Position numbers and translations under genes: made by a program
NCBI GenBank assembly: GCA_003137075.1
Contig: PLES01000074.1
Location: 545 to 52,032, forward strand
DNA: 51,488 nt
From: Solirubrobacterales bacterium
GTDB lineage: Bacteria; Actinomycetota; Thermoleophilia; Solirubrobacterales; Solirubrobacteraceae
Direction: 5' to 3'
Shown here: positions 27,711 through 38,998 of the stretch, piece after piece
Layout: every line of letters begins with the position of its first letter
Numbering within the stretch: the stretch's first letter is position 1
The notes under the pieces: generated by a model
What the model was told of the DNA's origin: nothing
The model's database searches: none
Seen by the model: only the letters and a program-made list of their open reading frames with translations

Positions 27711-29459
27711 TCACACAGCGCCGATTCGAAGCAACACCCCCGACAACGGCTGAAGCTCGATCCAGCCGAGCTCAGGGTGGGGCGCCAGCCGGTGTGTGCT
27801 CAGCAGCAACTCGGTCCCCGGTGCAAGCTCGAACGAGGTCGGCTGGTCCGCGAACGACGCCAGCAGCTCAAACGCGCCGCGCCGCACACGCAGCCAGCGA
27901 GCGGCCTCGTCGAAGACGATCTCATCGGCATCACCGGGCGGCAGCTGCCCGCGGAGCTCGATCAGCTGCGCGTAGAGCTGGGCCAGTTCAGGGTCGCGCA
28001 CCCGCGTCAGCTTCGAGTTCTCGAAGGTCTCGAGCGCTTGGGGATCGGGCACGTCGTGACCGAACGAGGCGAAGGCGGCGAACTCCTCGCGGCGGCCGGT
28101 GCGGGTCGCGTCGGCGACCTTCGGGTCGATGTGATCAGAGAAGAACTGAAACGGAGCGCTCTCGCCGTACTCCTCGCCCATGAACAGCATCGGTGTGAAC
28201 GGCGAGAGCAGCGTCATGAACGCCGCGAGCGGGCGCGCCTGCGGCGGCAGCCGGTCGCCGAAGGCGCGGTTTCCGACCTGATCGTGGTCCTGGCAGAAGA
28301 CCACGAAGCGCTCGGGTGCGACGTCCTGGGCGGGCGCCCCGAAACGGCGTTTGCGGAAGCTCGAGTAGCCGCCGTCGTGCACGTAGGGGCGGTTGAACGC
28401 CTTGGCGAGCAGCTCGATGCGCCCGAACTCCGCGTAGTAACCGTCGCGCTCGTCGGTGATCAGGGTCCGCAGGGCGTGGTGGAAGTCGTCGGCCCAGGCG
28501 GCGTCAGCGCCCCAGCCGCCGACATCGCGCGGGCGGATCACGTTGGCGTCGTTGAGCCCGCTCTCGAGGATCACGATGGCCTGCGGATCGGCGGCGTGTA
28601 CGCGGCGCGTGATCGCGGCGACGATGTGTTCGGGGCTCGAGTCGTGGATCGCGTGTATGGCGTCGAGTCGCAGCCCATCGATCCCGTACTCCCGGATCCA
28701 GCCTTCGGCCGACTGAATCGCCCATTCGCGCACCGGGTCGCAGAGCTCATCGTCGTAGTTCATCGCCTTGCCCCACGGGGTCCCGTACTTGCCCGTGAAA
28801 TAAGGGCCGAAGGCGTTGAGTGCGTCGACTCCGGAAACGCCGACGTGGTTGTAGACGACGTCCAGGATCACCGCGATGCCGCGCTCATGCGCGGCGCCGA
28901 TCAGCTCGAGGAACTGCCCCGGGCCGCCGTAGGAAGATTGAGCCGCGGATATGTAGACACCGTCATAGCCCCAGCCGCGCGCGCCTGGGAACTCGGCGAC
29001 GGGCATCACCTCGATCGCGTTGACGCCGAGCTGCGCGAGCTCATCGAGATGCTGAATCGCCCCGCGGAAGGTGCCCTCCTGCGAGAACGTGCCGATGTGC
29101 AGCTCGAGAATCACCAGCTGATCGAGGCTCAGCCGCTGCGAGAGTGGCGCCGCCGGCTCGGCGGCGAACACCCGCGAGGCCCCGCGCAGGCCGTGCGGCT
29201 GCGAGCGCGAAGCAGGGTCGGGCACCGGAACGCCATCGGCCACGAACCAGTAGTCGGTCCCTGCCGAAGCGCTCGTGATCGTGCTGAAGATGCCGTAACC
29301 CTCGTCAGCGAGCGGCATCTCGCTGTCACCGATCCGCAACGCGAGCTGGTCCGCGTTCGGCGCCCAGACGCGGAACTCGGTGCGGTCGTGATCGAGCGGC
29401 CGTGCGCCGAGCGCCTGCTGCCACGGGAATCGGGTCGCCCCGAGCGGATCAGCGGTCAT
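27711..29459 (-). CDS. treZ: Malto-oligosyltrehalose trehalohydrolase
   Basis: FRVWAPNADQLALRIG...LHIGTFSQEGTFRGAIQHLDELAQLGVNAIEVMPVAEFPGARGWGYDGVYISAAQSSYGGP...GIDGLRLDAIHAI...VILESGLNDANV. Confidence 0.96.
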   Translation of the reverse strand: MTADPLGATRFPWQQALGARPLDHDRTEFRVWAPNADQLALRIGDSEMPLADEGYGIFSTITSASAGTDYWFVADGVPVPDPASRSQPHGLRGASRVFAAEPAAPLSQRLSLDQLVILELHIGTFSQEGTFRGAIQHLDELAQLGVNAIEVMPVAEFPGARGWGYDGVYISAAQSSYGGPGQFLELIGAAHERGIAVILDVVYNHVGVSGVDALNAFGPYFTGKYGTPWGKAMNYDDELCDPVREWAIQSAEGWIREYGIDGLRLDAIHAIHDSSPEHIVAAITRRVHAADPQAIVILESGLNDANVIRPRDVGGWGADAAWADDFHHALRTLITDERDGYYAEFGRIELLAKAFNRPYVHDGGYSSFRKRRFGAPAQDVAPERFVVFCQDHDQVGNRAFGDRLPPQARPLAAFMTLLSPFTPMLFMGEEYGESAPFQFFSDHIDPKVADATRTGRREEFAAFASFGHDVPDPQALETFENSKLTRVRDPELAQLYAQLIELRGQLPPGDADEIVFDEAARWLRVRRGAFELLASFADQPTSFELAPGTELLLSTHRLAPHPELGWIELQPLSGVLLRIGAV

Positions 29460-31678
29460 TCGGCCGGCACTAGCCAGAGTGCGCCGAGCGGCGGCAAGGT
29501 CAGTGCGGCGGAGAACGGCTGGCCGCCCCAGGGCAGCTCGTCGGCCTCGATCGTGCCGAAGTTCCCGACGTTGCCGCCGCCGTAGATCTCAGCGTCGGTG
29601 TTGATCGCTTCGCGCCAGGCGCCGGCGCGCGGCAGTCCGACCCGGTACATCTCGCGTGGCAACGGCGAGAGGTTCATGATGCAGGCGATCACACGCTCGC
29701 CGTGCTTGCTGGTGCGGGCAAAGGCGAGCACGTTGTTGTCGGCGTCGTTGGACTCGAGCCAGTAGAAGCCGGCCGGGTCCGAGTCGACCTCCCAGAGCGC
29801 AGGTTCAGCGCCGTAGACGCGGTTCAGCTCGCGCACGAGCGTCTGCATACCCGCGTGATCTGGCTGCTCGAGCAGATGCCAGTCCAGCGAGTGGTGGTGC
29901 GACCACTCGTCGACCTGCGCGAACTCCTGTCCCATGAACAGCAGGTTCTTGCCCGGATGAGCCCACATGTAGGCGTAGAGCGTGCGCAGGTTCGCGAGCT
30001 TCTGCCAGTGGTCGCCGGCCATCTTCGTATAGAGGCTGCCCTTGCCGTGCACGACCTCGTCGTGAGAGAGCGGCAGGATGAAGTTCTCGCTGAACGCGTA
30101 GACGAGGCTGAAGGTCAGGTCCTGATGGTGAAAGCGCCGGTAGATCGGGTCGAGCTCGAAGTATTCGAGCGAGTCGTGCATCCAGCCCATGTTCCACTTG
30201 AAGCCGAAGCCGAGGCCACCGATGTAGGTCGGACGCGAAACCCCCGGCCAAGCGGTTGACTCCTCCGCGGCTGAGATGACCCCGGGCTCCTGGGCGTGCA
30301 TAAGCGTGTTGAGGTCCTTGAGGAAGGAGACGGCGTCAAGGTCCTCACGGCCACCGAACTCGTTCGGCACCCACTCACCGGCTTTGCGGGAGTAGTCGAG
30401 GTAGAGCATCGAGGCCACGGCGTCGACGCGGATGCCGTCGGCGTGGTACTCGCGCAGCCAGAAGAGCGCGTTGGAGGTCAGGAAGTTCCTGACCTCGTGG
30501 CGGGCGAAGTTGAAGACCAACGTTCCCCAGTCCGGATGCTCACCGCGTCGCGGGTCGGCGTGTTCGTAGAGCGCCGTGCCGTCAAAACGGGCGAGCCCGA
30601 AGTCATCGCGCGGGAAGTGCGCCGGAACCCAGTCGAGGATCACGCCGACGCCGTGCTCATGCATGCGCTCGATGAACAGCCGCAAGTCGTCCGGCGATCC
30701 GAACACGGGGGATGGGGCGTAGTAACCGGTGACCTGGTAACCCCAGGAGCCGGAGAAGGGATGGTGCATCACGGGCAGCAGCTCGACGTGCGTGAAGCCC
30801 ATGTCCTGAACGTAGGAGGCGAGCTCGTCCGCGAGCTCGCGGTAGCTCAGCAGCCGCTCGGGGTCGTGCGGATCTCGGCGCCACGATCCGAGATGGACCT
30901 CGTAGATCGAGACCGGCTGGTCGAAGGGCTGGTGCTCGCGGCGAGCGCGCTGGTAGGCGGCTTCGCGTGCGCCCCACTCGTGGTGGCTGGCGCTGACGAT
31001 TGATGCCGTGTTCGGCGGAACCTCAGCCTGCTGCGCGTACGGGTCGGCTTTCAGCAGCAGCTCGCCGCCGGCGGCGAGGATCTCAAACTTGTAGTGAGCG
31101 CCCTCACCGACACCAGGGAGGAAGAGCTCCCAGATCCCGCTTGAACCGAGTGAGCGCATCGCGTTGAGGCGACCGTCCCAGCCGTTGAAGTCGCCGACGA
31201 CGCTGACCGCGCGGGCCGAAGGCGCCCACACCGCGAAGGCTGTCCCGGTGACGCCCTGGTGCTCGCGTGGATGCGCGCCGAGCACCTCATAGATGCGCTC
31301 GTGGCGACCCTCGGTGATCAGGTGCAGGTCGAGGTCGCCGAGCGTCGGCGCGAACGCGTAGGGGTCGTCGATCGTGAATGAGTTTTTGCGGTCGTAGTCG
31401 ACCTTGAGCTGGTAGCGCAGCGGCTCGTCGACACCCGCCACTTCACCCTCGAAGACGCCGCCGACGTGAACCTGGTGGAGCTTTTCGGTCTTGCCGTCGG
31501 CGAGCAGAACGGTGATCGAGCGCGCGTCCGGCCGCAGCGCACGGATGACGGTGGCGCCGGCCGCGGTCGGGTGCGCGCCCAGCACCGAGTGCGGACTTGA
31601 ATGTTCGCGTCTTACAAGTGCGTCCAGCTCGGCAGTGTCGATCGCGGTCACAGCTCCACCGGCTTTGATGACGGTCAT
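29456..31678 (-). CDS. glgB: 1,4-alpha-glucan branching enzyme
   Basis: VLGAHPREHQGVTGTAFAVWAPSARAVSVVGDFNGWDGRLNAMRSLGSSGIWELF...HPFSGSWGYQVTGYYAPSPVFGSPDDLR...ADGIRVDAVASMLYLDYSRKAGEWVPNEFGG. Confidence 0.98.
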   Translation of the reverse strand: MTVIKAGGAVTAIDTAELDALVRREHSSPHSVLGAHPTAAGATVIRALRPDARSITVLLADGKTEKLHQVHVGGVFEGEVAGVDEPLRYQLKVDYDRKNSFTIDDPYAFAPTLGDLDLHLITEGRHERIYEVLGAHPREHQGVTGTAFAVWAPSARAVSVVGDFNGWDGRLNAMRSLGSSGIWELFLPGVGEGAHYKFEILAAGGELLLKADPYAQQAEVPPNTASIVSASHHEWGAREAAYQRARREHQPFDQPVSIYEVHLGSWRRDPHDPERLLSYRELADELASYVQDMGFTHVELLPVMHHPFSGSWGYQVTGYYAPSPVFGSPDDLRLFIERMHEHGVGVILDWVPAHFPRDDFGLARFDGTALYEHADPRRGEHPDWGTLVFNFARHEVRNFLTSNALFWLREYHADGIRVDAVASMLYLDYSRKAGEWVPNEFGGREDLDAVSFLKDLNTLMHAQEPGVISAAEESTAWPGVSRPTYIGGLGFGFKWNMGWMHDSLEYFELDPIYRRFHHQDLTFSLVYAFSENFILPLSHDEVVHGKGSLYTKMAGDHWQKLANLRTLYAYMWAHPGKNLLFMGQEFAQVDEWSHHHSLDWHLLEQPDHAGMQTLVRELNRVYGAEPALWEVDSDPAGFYWLESNDADNNVLAFARTSKHGERVIACIMNLSPLPREMYRVGLPRAGAWREAINTDAEIYGGGNVGNFGTIEADELPWGGQPFSAALTLPPLGALWLVPAE

Positions 31679-33069
31679 GCGGCTTCAAGTAGCCGGCGGA
31701 TGCCGGCTACAGGGATAGCTACCCAATCAGGGCGGTTGTTGAGCTCGTACTGCAGCTCGTACACGGCTTTCTCGAGCTCGAAGATCGCGAGGATGTTCAT
31801 GATCGCGGAGCGACCGCCGGGCAGCAGCGAGGGGTCGACATCGGCCAGATAGCCGTTGAGGAACTCGTCGCGCATCTGCTGCTCGTAGTCCTCAGGGGCC
31901 TTGTGGCCGCGTTGCAACTCGACCGCTGAGGTGACGTAGGCGAACGAGCGCAGCATGCCCGCCACGTCCTTCAGCGGCGAGCTCTTCTGGCGTCGCTGCG
32001 GAAGCGGGCGCGCGGGCTCGCCTTCGAAGTCGAGGATCACCCAGCCACGGTCGGTGTCGAGCGTCTGTCCGAGGTGGTAGTCGCCGTGGATCCGGATCTG
32101 TTTGCCACCGGCGCTGATCTGGGCGCGGGCGGCGAGCTTCGCCCGCACGTCCTCACCGCAGCCGTAGATCGGCGCGACCACGTCCGTGTCGGGAAGCCGC
32201 ATGAACATGCGATCGATGTCCTCGTCGAGTGAGGCGGTGAGCAGCGCCAGTGACTCGCTGCTCGGATCCTGGGGTGAGAACGCGGGGTCGCTGGCGTCGG
32301 AGGCGAGCACCGTGTGCATCTGTCCGGTGATCTGGCCGAGGCTGTGGATCCGCTTCAGCAGCTGCTCGGGGTCCGAGACGATCTCTTCAAGCGCGAGCTC
32401 CCAGCCGTCGCGGGCGTTGGGGATGAACGCCTGGGCGATCCCGAGCGTTGACGCCAGCGAGCTGCCTTCGTACTCGTACCAGCCCTCGAGCGGCGCGATG
32501 TGCTCGAAGCCGCGCGCGGTCAGGAAGCGCAACAGCTCGAGCTCAGGGCTGATCCCGGACTCGACCCGGCGGATCATCTTCAGCGAGACACGGTCGTCGA
32601 TCACGAACGAGGAGTTCGACTGCTCGGCGCCCATCGCGCGGACCACTGAGTGCTCGCTCGGGCGGTAGGCCCCGTCAACGTGGCGGAAGGCGAAGTGGCC
32701 GGAATCTGTCTGGATATCGGCGTCCTCGAGCACCAGCCGCAGCAGGTTCAGCACGTGGCGTGGCTCGGTCAGAGCTGAGAACGCCTCGAGCTCGGCGCTT
32801 CGGGCGATCGGCTCAAAACCGATCGGGCTCGAGCCCGCAGGCCGCGTGATCAGCAGCAGTTGGTAGACGTCGTGGGCTCCGGTTGCGACTCGCGCCTGCA
32901 CCAGCGCCAGATAGATGTCCTCCACGACCATCACGTGCTCGATCGGCTCGATGCCGCTGATGCCGCGCGACTTCGCGGCGTACCAGCGCTGTTTGCCCAT
33001 CCAGTCGCGCAGCGACTCACTCTCGAGCAGCGCCGTGATCTCTTGTGTCTGTCCGGCTTGCTCAGGCAT
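31675..33069 (-). CDS. mak: Maltokinase
   Basis: [19 protein letters not shown]...[35 protein letters not shown]...[53 protein letters not shown]. Confidence 0.96.
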   Translation of the reverse strand: MPEQAGQTQEITALLESESLRDWMGKQRWYAAKSRGISGIEPIEHVMVVEDIYLALVQARVATGAHDVYQLLLITRPAGSSPIGFEPIARSAELEAFSALTEPRHVLNLLRLVLEDADIQTDSGHFAFRHVDGAYRPSEHSVVRAMGAEQSNSSFVIDDRVSLKMIRRVESGISPELELLRFLTARGFEHIAPLEGWYEYEGSSLASTLGIAQAFIPNARDGWELALEEIVSDPEQLLKRIHSLGQITGQMHTVLASDASDPAFSPQDPSSESLALLTASLDEDIDRMFMRLPDTDVVAPIYGCGEDVRAKLAARAQISAGGKQIRIHGDYHLGQTLDTDRGWVILDFEGEPARPLPQRRQKSSPLKDVAGMLRSFAYVTSAVELQRGHKAPEDYEQQMRDEFLNGYLADVDPSLLPGGRSAIMNILAIFELEKAVYELQYELNNRPDWVAIPVAGIRRLLEAA

Positions 33070-34807
33070 CTGTTGCGCTCTCCGCATCCTCACTTAGCTC
33101 AAACCAGTAGAAACCGCGGGGCGCAAACGTCAGCAGGTAGGGCAATTCGCCGATTCGCGGGAACTGCGAGCGGCCAAGCATCTCAAGTGGGTGGCGTCCT
33201 TGGAACTGACTGAGATCGAGTTCGACCGCCTGCGCGGTTCGAGCGAGGTTGTGAACGCAGAGCACCACGTCGTCCTCGAAACGCCTGATCAGCGCGAAGA
33301 TGCGCCGGTTGGTGGTGCGGATCGGCTCGTACGTTCCGAACCCGAAAACGGGGTGTTCCTTGCGCAGCGCGATGAAGCGGTGCATCCAGCGCAGCAGCGA
33401 GCTCGAGGTCCGCAGCTGCGCTTCGACGTTGACGGCCTGATAGCCGTAAACCGGGTCCATCAGCGGCGGCGCGTAAAGCTGCGCGAAATCCGCGCGCGAG
33501 AACCCGCCGTTGCGGTCAGGGGTCCACTGCATCGGTGTGCGCACGCCGTCACGGTCCCCGAGGAACACGTTGTCTCCCATTGCGATCTCGTCACCGTAGT
33601 ACAGGACGGGTGATCCAGGCAAAGAGAACTGGATCGCCGTCATCAGTTCTATGTCGTCGCGGCTGTTGTCGAGCAGCGGCGCCAGGCGACGGCGGATCCC
33701 GAGGTTCAGCTTCATACGCGGGTCCTTGGCGTACTCGGCGTACATGTAGTCGCGCTCCTCGTCGGTGACCATCTCCAGCGTCAGCTCGTCGTGGTTTCGC
33801 AGGAAGAGGCCCCACTGACAGTTGGGCGGGATCTCCGGCGTGCTCTCAAGGATCTCGTAGATCGGCGCCGCCTCCTCACGGCGCACGGCCATGAACATGC
33901 GCGGCATCACCGGGAAGTGGAAGGCCATCTGGCACTCGTCGCCTTCGGGCCCGAAGTACTCGACGACGTCCTCCGGCCACTGATTGGCTTCGGCCAGCAA
34001 CACCCGGTCCGGGTAGGCGCCTTCGATCTCCCGGCGCACGCGTTTGAGGTAGTCGTGGGTCTCGGGCAGGTTCTCGCAGATCGTTGCGTCGCGCTCGAAC
34101 AGGTAGGGCACGGCGTCGAGTCGGAAGCCGTCGAAGCCGAGGTCGAGCCAGAAGCGCAGCACGTCGAGCATCGCCGTCTGAACCTCAGGGTTGTCGTAGT
34201 TGAGGTCGGGCTGATGCGAGAAGAAGCGGTGCCAGTAGTACTGGCCGGCGACCGGGTCCCAGGTCCAGTTAGACGACTCGGTGTCGATGAAGATGATGCG
34301 TGCGTCCTGGTAGCGCTCGGCCGTGTCGGACCACACGTACCAGTCGCGCTTGGGGTTGTCAGGACTCGAGCGTGACTCCTGAAACCAGGGATGCTCGCTT
34401 GAGGTGTGGTTCATCACGAGGTCGGCGATCACACGGATCCGCCGCGCGTGCGCCGCTTCCACGAGGCGTTTGACGTCTTCGACGTTGCCGTAGTCCGGAT
34501 GGACCTTGTTGAAGTCCGAGATGTCGTAGCCGCCGTCTTTCAGCGGTGACTCGTAGAACGGCAGCAGCCAGATGCAGTCGATCCCGAGCCATTGCAGATA
34601 GTCGAGCTTCTCAGTGAGCCCGCGGAAGTCGCCGGAGCCGTCACCGTTGTCATCAAAGAAGCCGCGGATGTGGATCTCATAGAAGACCGCGCGCTTGTAC
34701 CAGAGCGGCTCCGACTCAAACCACTGGCTGGTCTGCGCGAAGGAAGGCGCCGGCTGCGGCGCCGCCGTGAGCTCGGTCCCGACCTCGTCTGATTCGGCGG
34801 TGCTCAC
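33062..34807 (-). CDS. treS: Maltose alpha-D-glucosyltransferase / trehalose synthase
   Basis: [64 protein letters not shown]...[22 protein letters not shown] at 34807 overlaps glgE stop. Confidence 0.97.
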   Translation of the reverse strand: MSTAESDEVGTELTAAPQPAPSFAQTSQWFESEPLWYKRAVFYEIHIRGFFDDNGDGSGDFRGLTEKLDYLQWLGIDCIWLLPFYESPLKDGGYDISDFNKVHPDYGNVEDVKRLVEAAHARRIRVIADLVMNHTSSEHPWFQESRSSPDNPKRDWYVWSDTAERYQDARIIFIDTESSNWTWDPVAGQYYWHRFFSHQPDLNYDNPEVQTAMLDVLRFWLDLGFDGFRLDAVPYLFERDATICENLPETHDYLKRVRREIEGAYPDRVLLAEANQWPEDVVEYFGPEGDECQMAFHFPVMPRMFMAVRREEAAPIYEILESTPEIPPNCQWGLFLRNHDELTLEMVTDEERDYMYAEYAKDPRMKLNLGIRRRLAPLLDNSRDDIELMTAIQFSLPGSPVLYYGDEIAMGDNVFLGDRDGVRTPMQWTPDRNGGFSRADFAQLYAPPLMDPVYGYQAVNVEAQLRTSSSLLRWMHRFIALRKEHPVFGFGTYEPIRTTNRRIFALIRRFEDDVVLCVHNLARTAQAVELDLSQFQGRHPLEMLGRSQFPRIGELPYLLTFAPRGFYWFELSEDAESATDA

Positions 34808-36738
34808 GCCGGCCCCACCGCCAGCATGTGGGCCTGGCGGACCCCCGGTTCGAGCCGCACGTAGTTGGGGCCGATGCGCCACTGGAAGGACTCGTCGCTG
34901 AGCAGGTCATGCACGGTGAACACAGGGGGGAGGCCGAGATGCGCCGGGATGATCGTCAGGCCCTCCTGGGTGCTGTGCGGATCGACGTTCACGACCGTGA
35001 TCACAAGATCGCCGTCGCGCTGCTTCGCGTATGCGATCAGCGCCTCGTTCTCGGTCTCAAGGAAGGTGATGTTCGAAAGCCGCTGCAGCGCGGGGTGCGC
35101 GCGGCGGGCGAGGTTGATCGTGCGGATCATCGGCAGCAGCGGCCCGTCGAGCGCGCGCTCGTGCAGTTCGAACTTCTCGGAGTGCAGGTACTCCTCGGAG
35201 CCCTCACTCGCGGGGATGTTCTCAAACTGCTCGAAGCCCGAGTAGATGCCGTAGCTCGGGCTCAGCGTCGCCGCCAGCACGAGCCGCGCCTCAAAGGCCG
35301 GACGCCCGCCGTCCTGTAGGTATTCGTGCAGGATGTCCGGGGTGTTGGCGAAGAAGTTCGGGCGGAAATACTCCTGCTCGCCCGAGTAGGCGAGTTCCGA
35401 GACGTACTCGGTCAGGTCCCAGCGCGAGTTTTTCCAGGTGAAGTACGTGTAGGACTGGCTGAAGCCGATCTTCGCGAGGTGGCGCATGACCGCGCGGCGG
35501 GTGAAGGCCTCGGCCAGGAAGATCACGTCCGGGTTCTGGCGGTGCACCCGCTCGATCAGCCACTGCCAGAACGCGGCCGGCTTGGTGTGCGGGTTGTCGA
35601 CGCGGAAGACGGTTACGCCGCAGTCGACCCACTGCAGCACGACCTCGAGCAGCGCATCCCAGAGCCCGCGCCAGTCGCGCGAGTCCCAGTTGACGTTGTA
35701 GATGTCCTGGTACTTCTTAGGCGGGTTCTCGGCGTATTTCAGCGTGCCGTCGGGGCGACGGTGAAACCACTCGGGATGCTCGGTCAGCCAGGGGTGGTCG
35801 GCAGAGCATTGGATCGCGAAGTCGAGCGCGATCTCAAGCTTGTGGACGCCCGCCGCTGCTGTCAGCGAACGCAGATCGTCGACAGTTCCGAGGTCTGCGT
35901 GAATCGTGTCGTGGCCTCCGGTCCAGTCACCGATAGCCCACGGCGAGCCGGGATCGCCCGGCGCGGCGGTCAGCGTGTTGTCACGGCCCTTGCGGTTCGT
36001 ATGGCCGATCGGATGGATCGGCGGCAGGTAGATCACGTCAAAGCCAAGTTCGGCCAGCGCCGGCAGCTGGGCCTCAACCCCGCGCAGGCCGCCCCAGGAG
36101 CGCGGGAAGAGCTCATACCAGCTGCCAAAGCAGGCGAGTTCACGCGCGACATCAAGCTCCAGCGGGTGCTCGAGGTTGGTTGCGTCGAGCCGCGGCTGCT
36201 CAAGTTCCGCGAGCTCGTAGAGGTCGTGCTGCAGTGCGATCTGACAGCGGAGCTCCTGGTCGAGTTCGGCGTCAGCGAGGATCGTGAGGTCGCGCTCAAT
36301 CAGTTTGCGTGACTTCTTGGAGGCTCCGGCGGCGATCTCCTGCAGCATCAGCACGCCTTCAGAGAGCTCGCCTGCAAGGTCGGGCTGCTCGGCCGCCACC
36401 TTGCGCCGCAGCTCCTCCCTCCAGGTTCCGAAGCGATCGGTCCAGGCCTCGACGTCGTAGAGCCAGAGGCCCGCGTGATCGACCGCGAAGCTCCCTGCCC
36501 AGCGGACCCCGTCGATCTGCGCGTCAACCTGTGTGAGCTCGGCTTCCCGCCATTTCCGCGATCCCGGCTCGCGGTAGCGAACGGTCGCGCGCAGCAGGTC
36601 GTGGCCGTCCCGAAAGATGTCGACGGAGAAGTCAACGGTGTCGCCGACACAGCGTTTGATCGCGTAGCTACCGCCGTCAACAACGGGTTCGGGATGCTGG
36701 ATTACGATGCGCGACGGTGGCGAGCTCTTAGGAGTCAC
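34804..36738 (-). CDS. glgE: Alpha-1,4-glucan:maltose-1-phosphate maltosyltransferase
   Basis: [19 protein letters not shown]...[38 protein letters not shown]...[22 protein letters not shown]...[13 protein letters not shown] 36738 preferred over ORF-track start. Confidence 0.97.
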   Translation of the reverse strand: MTPKSSPPSRIVIQHPEPVVDGGSYAIKRCVGDTVDFSVDIFRDGHDLLRATVRYREPGSRKWREAELTQVDAQIDGVRWAGSFAVDHAGLWLYDVEAWTDRFGTWREELRRKVAAEQPDLAGELSEGVLMLQEIAAGASKKSRKLIERDLTILADAELDQELRCQIALQHDLYELAELEQPRLDATNLEHPLELDVARELACFGSWYELFPRSWGGLRGVEAQLPALAELGFDVIYLPPIHPIGHTNRKGRDNTLTAAPGDPGSPWAIGDWTGGHDTIHADLGTVDDLRSLTAAAGVHKLEIALDFAIQCSADHPWLTEHPEWFHRRPDGTLKYAENPPKKYQDIYNVNWDSRDWRGLWDALLEVVLQWVDCGVTVFRVDNPHTKPAAFWQWLIERVHRQNPDVIFLAEAFTRRAVMRHLAKIGFSQSYTYFTWKNSRWDLTEYVSELAYSGEQEYFRPNFFANTPDILHEYLQDGGRPAFEARLVLAATLSPSYGIYSGFEQFENIPASEGSEEYLHSEKFELHERALDGPLLPMIRTINLARRAHPALQRLSNITFLETENEALIAYAKQRDGDLVITVVNVDPHSTQEGLTIIPAHLGLPPVFTVHDLLSDESFQWRIGPNYVRLEPGVRQAHMLAVGPA

Positions 36739-36783
36739 TGCTCTGAGGCTAACCCGACACCCCCTTCGGGTAAACAACCCTTC

Positions 36784-38043
36784 ATGCAAGTTCACAATCG
36801 CACCAGCGGTGTCCAGCTGCATATCACCTCGCTGCCGGCCCATACGCTCGGCCGCGACGCCTACCGTTTCGTCGACTGGTTGCACGAGGCGGGGCAGAGC
36901 TGGTGGCAGGTGCTGCCGCTGGGACCGCCGGATCGCTACCGCTCGCCGTACAAGGCGCAATCTGCGTTTGCCGCCTGGCCCGGCCTGCTTGCGGATCGCC
37001 GCGCGCCGGTCAGCAGCGCTGAGATATCCGAGTTCCGCGAGCGTGAGCGGTTCTGGATCGGTGACTGGCAGCGCTTCGCCGGTCGCGGCGCGGTTGAGGA
37101 TCAGGTGCGCTTCGACCGTGAGTGGCGGGCCTTGCGTGAGTACGCTGCCGAGCGCGGCGTGCGGCTCTACGGGGATCTCGCGATCTACGTCTCACCCGGT
37201 GGCGCCGATCACCGCTCGCACCCCCAGCTCTTCCGCCCAGGGGTGCAGGCAGGCGTGCCGCCCGACGCGTTCGCGTCGACCGGGCAGCTGTGGGGGAACC
37301 CGCTCTACGACTGGCCACGCCTGCAGCGCAGCGGCTACCGCTGGTGGGTGCAACGCCTGGCTCGCACAACCGCGCTGTTCGACCTCGCGCGGCTCGATCA
37401 CTTCCGCGGCTTCGTGGCCTTCTGGGAGGTTCCGGCAGGGGCGCGCACCGCGGCCAACGGGCGTTGGCGCCGCGGTCCCGGCCGAGCCCTGTTCGACGCT
37501 GCAGAGCGGGCGCTGGGTTCAGGCAGCTCGGCTGCGCAGGGCACAACGCTCGCGCTGGTCGCTGAGGACCTCGGTGTGATCACGCCGGCGGTGGAGCATC
37601 TGCGCGACGAGCTCAAGTTGCCGGGGATGATCGTGCTGCAGTTCGGCTTCGATCCGGGACGCGACGACAGCCCGCACCGCTTCGCCAACCATCTCGAAGA
37701 CCGCGTCGTCTACACCGGCACCCACGACCACGACACCGCCCGCGGCTGGTATGAGTCGCTCGACGCCGGGCGACGCAGCGAAGTGACCGGGCTCCTGGAC
37801 ACGCTGGAGATCACCGAGCGTGACCCGTCATGGGCGCTGATCGAACTCACGCTGAAGTCAGCGGCGCGGACGGCGATCATCCAGGCGCAGGACGTGCTCA
37901 GCCTCGGCAGCGAAGCGCGCATGAACGCGCCGGGAACCGCCGGTGGCGCCTGGCGGTGGGCGCTTGAGCGGATCCCTCCTCGCTCGCGCGCTAGCAGGCT
38001 GCGCGAGCTTACGCAGGCGGCGGGCCGGCTCAGCGGCGGCTGA
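36784..38043 (+). CDS. malQ: 4-alpha-glucanotransferase
   Basis: SGVQLHITSLPAHTLGRDAYRFVDWLHEAGQSWWQVLPLGPPDRYRSPYKAQSAFA...LARLDHFRGFVAFWEVPAG...LVAEDLGVITPAVEHLRDELKLPGMIVLQFGF...VYTGTHDHDTARGWY. Confidence 0.96.
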   Translation: MQVHNRTSGVQLHITSLPAHTLGRDAYRFVDWLHEAGQSWWQVLPLGPPDRYRSPYKAQSAFAAWPGLLADRRAPVSSAEISEFRERERFWIGDWQRFAGRGAVEDQVRFDREWRALREYAAERGVRLYGDLAIYVSPGGADHRSHPQLFRPGVQAGVPPDAFASTGQLWGNPLYDWPRLQRSGYRWWVQRLARTTALFDLARLDHFRGFVAFWEVPAGARTAANGRWRRGPGRALFDAAERALGSGSSAAQGTTLALVAEDLGVITPAVEHLRDELKLPGMIVLQFGFDPGRDDSPHRFANHLEDRVVYTGTHDHDTARGWYESLDAGRRSEVTGLLDTLEITERDPSWALIELTLKSAARTAIIQAQDVLSLGSEARMNAPGTAGGAWRWALERIPPRSRASRLRELTQAAGRLSGG

Positions 38044-38755
38044 GACGCGAGTAGATCGCGATGCGCAGGCTCTGCTTCGCTGAGCGCCAGGCGTAGGTGA
38101 GGACCGCGCGAGCGCGCGATTTGGGGCCGTCGTGAGGGTTGGCGAGAGCGCGTGGCTGGGTTCTCGCGGGCAGTCCATTCGCCTTCAGGACGTCAAGCGC
38201 GCGCGTGGCTATCTCGATCTGCCCCATCGCGGTGGGGTGGACGTGATCGGACATCAGGAACTCGCGGCCGGCGAAGTCTCGGAGGTCAAGCAGCAGGGAG
38301 TTGGTCTGCTTTGCCTGACGTTCGATCGCGGCGTTGGCGTCGCGGACTTTGGCGCCGGCCCGCGGCCGGCCGAGGTCGAGCGGGATCAGGACCGTGAGCA
38401 CGCGCTCGCAGAGCCCGTGCAGGTAGCTCAGCGCCTGCGTCAGATCGCGCTCGTAGCTGGCCGCGTCCCACTCCAGCGAGCGCACGTCGTTCACCCCGAT
38501 GTAGAGACAGCCGAGCTGGTAGCGCGGCTCACCGACGGCGTTGAGGCTTTGATGCGCCGGTATCTGGCGCTCGATCACATCGCTGACCCGGGCGCCGTCT
38601 ACCGCGTAATTTGTGAACGGCAGCCCAAGCCCGCGTGAGAGCCACTGGACCCACGACTGCAGCGCGACGCCCCACTGCAACTCACCGCCGCCGTTGGTGA
38701 TCGAGTCGCCGAAGGCGAGCACACCCTGGTGGTCTGCGGTCGTCACGAACGTCAC
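38030..38755 (-). CDS. SGNH/GDSL-family hydrolase
   Basis: VLAFGDSITNGGGELQWGVALQSWVQWLSRGLGLPFTNYAVDGARVSDVIERQ...LGCLYIGVNDVRSLEW...SDHVHPTAMGQIEIA; start GTG 38755 or ATG 38800; 3' end overlaps malQ convergently. Confidence 0.9.
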   Translation of the reverse strand: MTFVTTADHQGVLAFGDSITNGGGELQWGVALQSWVQWLSRGLGLPFTNYAVDGARVSDVIERQIPAHQSLNAVGEPRYQLGCLYIGVNDVRSLEWDAASYERDLTQALSYLHGLCERVLTVLIPLDLGRPRAGAKVRDANAAIERQAKQTNSLLLDLRDFAGREFLMSDHVHPTAMGQIEIATRALDVLKANGLPARTQPRALANPHDGPKSRARAVLTYAWRSAKQSLRIAIYSRLSRR

Positions 38756-38998
38756 GGTACCAGGAGAGAAGCTGCATGCAGTTGACGGTTCTGCACGCAT
38801 TCTGTAGCGTTCATGACGATGATTGGTTGCATGATCTGGCACCGCGTCGTAGCGACGCTGCACTTAGCCGCCTAATAGGAGCGCTCGCGCTCCCGGCGTT
38901 TGCCCCCGGCACCCGCCCGCTCGTCGGCTCGGCTTGACCGCCTGCGCGGTCAGCTCACGTACCCCCCCCAATTCATCTCTCCTAAGGAGATCCACAAC

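Noticed and set aside
27777-29585. 602-aa plus-strand ORF
   Set aside because: Shadow frame of treZ, whose motifs are complete on the minus strand.
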